A program made the translations under genes and the position numbers. A model generated the notes under the pieces. It ran no database searches. It was not told the origin of the DNA and saw only the letters and a program-made list of their open reading frames with translations. A stretch of 9,342 nt of DNA from CAZFIO01 sp964519585 (GTDB taxonomy: Bacteria > Bacillota > Clostridia > Tissierellales > Tissierellaceae). This document shows positions 8,251-9,342 of this stretch, piece after piece; the stretch's first letter is position 1; the number at the start of each line of letters is the position of its first letter. Location: assembly GCA_964519585.1 (NCBI GenBank), contig CAZFIO010000087.1, positions 1 through 9,342 of the forward strand, given 5' to 3'.

Positions 8251-8347
8251 TGGCGGGAGTATGTGGGAATCGAACCCACCTAAGACGCTCCTAACGCCTC
8301 ACACTGGTTTTGAAGACCAGAGGCAGCACCAGCCACCACCTACTCCC
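8251..8347 (-). tRNA. selC: tRNA-Sec (anticodon TCA)
   Basis: This 97-base tRNA inserts selenocysteine at UGA codons in selenoproteins. On the minus strand: acceptor GGGAGTA pairs with TACTCCC, followed by G and an encoded CCA; 6-bp D stem (GGTGGC / GCTGCC, with two G·U pairs) and a 4-base loop TGGT; anticodon arm CTGGT–CTTCAAA–ACCAG with TCA at the centre; long extra arm GAGGCG / CGTCTT; T arm GTGGG–TTCGATT–CCCAC. The long D stem, long extra arm and TCA anticodon together are diagnostic of bacterial tRNA-Sec. The eighth acceptor position (G8 opposite A) does not pair, although an 8-bp acceptor is usual. selA, selB and selD are not in the window. Confidence 0.96.
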
Positions 8348-8366
8348 ATTGTAAATATACTATTAT

Positions 8367-8394
8367 AGTATAGCATTTATATTGGTTTTGTCAA
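8367..8394 (-). promoter_or_regulatory. Near-consensus sigma-A promoter of selC
   Basis: On the minus strand a perfect TTGACA (8389-8394), a 16-base spacer and TATACT (8367-8372), preceded by TGC (extended -10). It ends about 20 bases before the mature tRNA 5' end, so the precursor needs only a short 5' trim. Confidence 0.88.
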
Positions 8395-8463
8395 ACCTGT
8401 TCAAACCCTGTATATAACTTGCTTTTAGAAACTTTAGTTGTTTTTTGCTTGTTTACTTCTTAA

Positions 8464-8488
8464 TAAAAACTATCAGATTTAAAATAGT
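8464..8488 (-). terminator. Possible weak terminator after the DUF4830-like gene
   Basis: Minus strand ACTAT (8484-8488), a 10-base loop, ATAGT (8469-8473), then five Ts (8464-8468). The stem is short and AT-rich, so this is tentative. The rest of 8395-8500 shows nothing recognisable. Confidence 0.3.
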
Positions 8489-8500
8489 GGCCAATCTAAC

Positions 8501-9001
8501 TTATTTATTATACTCTTCTAGCATCTTTTCCCTATTTATAAGAAGTTCTTCCTTAATTTCCTCATAGTCATAATTTACCGGCCAGATAGACATCCTTATA
8601 TGAACATCTCTAGGTTCAATGTAGGAAAACACTATTTTCCCTTTAGCTATCCATACAGATGCCCTTAAGACCTCATCTATTCCATACTGTTCCAGTTGAT
8701 AGGTATAGATTTTAACCTTATCAAGCTCTTCTTCATTTAGTATAATCCCTATCTCCGATAATTCAGCTTTCATATAGTCAAAATCAGATGCTATATTTAT
8801 TATATTAATCATCACGTCCACATCTTGTATTGTGCTACTTTTAGTTTTAGCCCCTTTCGTGTTAACTACCCATCCATACTCATTCAAAAAAGCTATATTT
8901 TTTCTGTCAGTATTTGTTTTTATATAGTAGAATAAAACAAGTCCTATAATTAGGATAAATAGAAGGACTATTTTATTCATCTTGATTTTTTTGATTTTCA
9001 T
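8501..9001 (-). CDS. Membrane-anchored small protein resembling DUF4830
   Basis: Function unknown. The 166-residue product has a short lysine-rich N-terminus followed by one hydrophobic helix (about residues 9-27, NKIVLLFILIIGLVLFYYI) and a soluble remainder, so it is probably anchored with its C-terminal part outside the cell; no lipobox cysteine is seen at the end of the helix. The pattern IAFLNEYGWVV just after the helix, then a Y-T-Y element and RASVWIAKGKIVFSYI, recalls the DUF4830 proteins of Firmicutes; this is from memory of the family pattern and needs a profile search. ATG at 9001 is chosen over an in-frame GTG at 9010 because GAGGTGAT (9006-9013) lies at ideal distance from the ATG and includes that GTG. 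It follows the 65-codon frame at 9066-9263 on the same strand, with a hairpin between them. Confidence 0.82.
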   Translation of the reverse strand: MKIKKIKMNKIVLLFILIIGLVLFYYIKTNTDRKNIAFLNEYGWVVNTKGAKTKSSTIQDVDVMINIINIASDFDYMKAELSEIGIILNEEELDKVKIYTYQLEQYGIDEVLRASVWIAKGKIVFSYIEPRDVHIRMSIWPVNYDYEEIKEELLINREKMLEEYNK

Positions 9002-9005
9002 TGAT

Positions 9006-9013
9006 ATCACCTC
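9006..9013 (-). promoter_or_regulatory. Strong Shine-Dalgarno site fixing the start at 9001
   Basis: GAGGTGAT on the minus strand; the GGTG core ends 6 bases before the ATG. It lies only two bases after the 19-bp hairpin at 9016-9057. Confidence 0.85.
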
Positions 9014-9015
9014 AT

Positions 9016-9057
9016 TAAGTCATATAACTGAGTCTAATGACTCAGCTATATGACTTA
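9016..9057 (-). repeat. 19-bp hairpin directly before a ribosome binding site
   Basis: Arms 9016-9034 and 9039-9057 with a 4-base loop. The only non-Watson-Crick position (9027/9046) is A·C on the plus strand but a U·G wobble in minus-strand RNA, so the fold is complete only in the transcript of the flanking minus-strand genes. No U-run follows on the minus strand, so it does not look like an ordinary intrinsic terminator. It may protect or process the mRNA, or slow read-through from the 9066-9263 frame; this is inference. Confidence 0.75.
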
Positions 9058-9065
9058 CCCTTATT

Positions 9066-9263
9066 TTATTGTGCCAACGCTTCTACATCTATATTCGCCC
9101 GTGTACTTTGCACAGCAGTATTATATGAGTGAGTAAAGTGATCTGTTCCCGTGAGATACTTATATCTTACCATTTCTGCCGCAGTTACAATTATGGTATT
9201 ATTTTGATTACGCGTATATGTCATATTTGAGTTACTGGATAGGTTCTCTTTGGGTAATATCAT
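9066..9263 (-). CDS. Hypothetical 65-residue protein, orphan
   Basis: I do not recognise this product. It is hydrophilic, rich in Thr and Asn, and has no signal peptide, membrane helix or known motif; the middle reads TIIVTAAEMVRYKYLTG. The ATG at 9263 is preceded at once by an in-frame TAG (9267-9269), and no good SD is seen before it or before the internal ATGs, which lowers confidence. In favour: a consensus -10 box lies upstream, and nothing more convincing is coded on either strand here. Codon use stands out: CGT, CGG, ACG twice and GCG three times in 65 codons, whereas the neighbouring genes mostly use AGA, ACT/ACA and GCT/GCA. That may mean recent transfer, or that the frame is not translated. 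Possibly co-transcribed with the DUF4830-like gene. Confidence 0.45.
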   Translation of the reverse strand: MILPKENLSSNSNMTYTRNQNNTIIVTAAEMVRYKYLTGTDHFTHSYNTAVQSTRANIDVEALAQ

Positions 9264-9314
9264 TTTCTACAAAAACACTACTTGAGCGGGAGGCGCTATT
9301 CATTTTGAGTTTAT

Positions 9315-9320
9315 ATTATA
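9315..9320 (-). promoter_or_regulatory. Candidate -10 box upstream of the 65-codon frame
   Basis: TATAAT on the minus strand, about 52 bases before the ATG at 9263. The matching -35 would fall at the window edge (TTTTAA or beyond), so the promoter cannot be completed. The leader would contain a small GC-rich AGCG…CGCT inverted repeat (about 9284-9297). Confidence 0.45.
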
Positions 9321-9342
9321 CTAATCTTTCATTTTCTTAAAA

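Noticed and set aside
8251..9342. Genomic island integrated at selC
   Set aside because: tRNA-site integration normally uses the tRNA 3' end (the 8251 side). The unusual sequence lies on the 5' side, and no integrase or duplicated tRNA fragment is visible.

Overview
The window is AT-rich and has the look of a spore-forming, anaerobic, low-GC Gram-positive bacterium (Clostridia or Tissierellia type). Evidence: strong Shine-Dalgarno (SD) sites with GTG and TTG starts, a spore germination protease (gpr), the comEC–holA–rpsT–gpr neighbourhood known from Bacillus and its relatives, and a selenocysteine tRNA, which is common in anaerobic amino-acid fermenters. The species cannot be named from sequence alone.

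Left part (1–4713): gpr runs off the left edge on the minus strand. The ribosomal protein gene rpsT is divergent from it on the plus strand. rpsT converges on holA (DNA polymerase III delta) at a shared palindromic terminator. holA is the second gene of a minus-strand operon led by comEC (DNA-uptake channel); the two overlap by 14 bases. comEC has a clear promoter in the short divergent gap before the next gene.

Middle (4790–8123): an alanyl-tRNA editing protein (AlaX-L type, with DHHA1 domain) on the plus strand converges on a large minus-strand signalling gene encoding PAS–PAS–GGDEF–EAL. That gene is interrupted only by a 10-N assembly gap, which makes an artificial frameshift. Its GGDEF motif is degenerate and its EAL catalytic residues are intact, so it should degrade cyclic di-GMP.

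Right part (8203–9342): selC (tRNA-Sec, anticodon TCA) has a near-consensus promoter and a strong hairpin terminator. Upstream, on the same strand, is a membrane-anchored small protein resembling DUF4830. Before it lies a 65-codon orphan reading frame of unusual codon use. The two are separated by a 19-bp hairpin directly in front of the SD of the DUF4830-like gene.

Most of the window is conserved housekeeping. I see no new multi-gene system. The least explained part is 9016–9342. No insertion sequences, CRISPR arrays or phage genes are visible.
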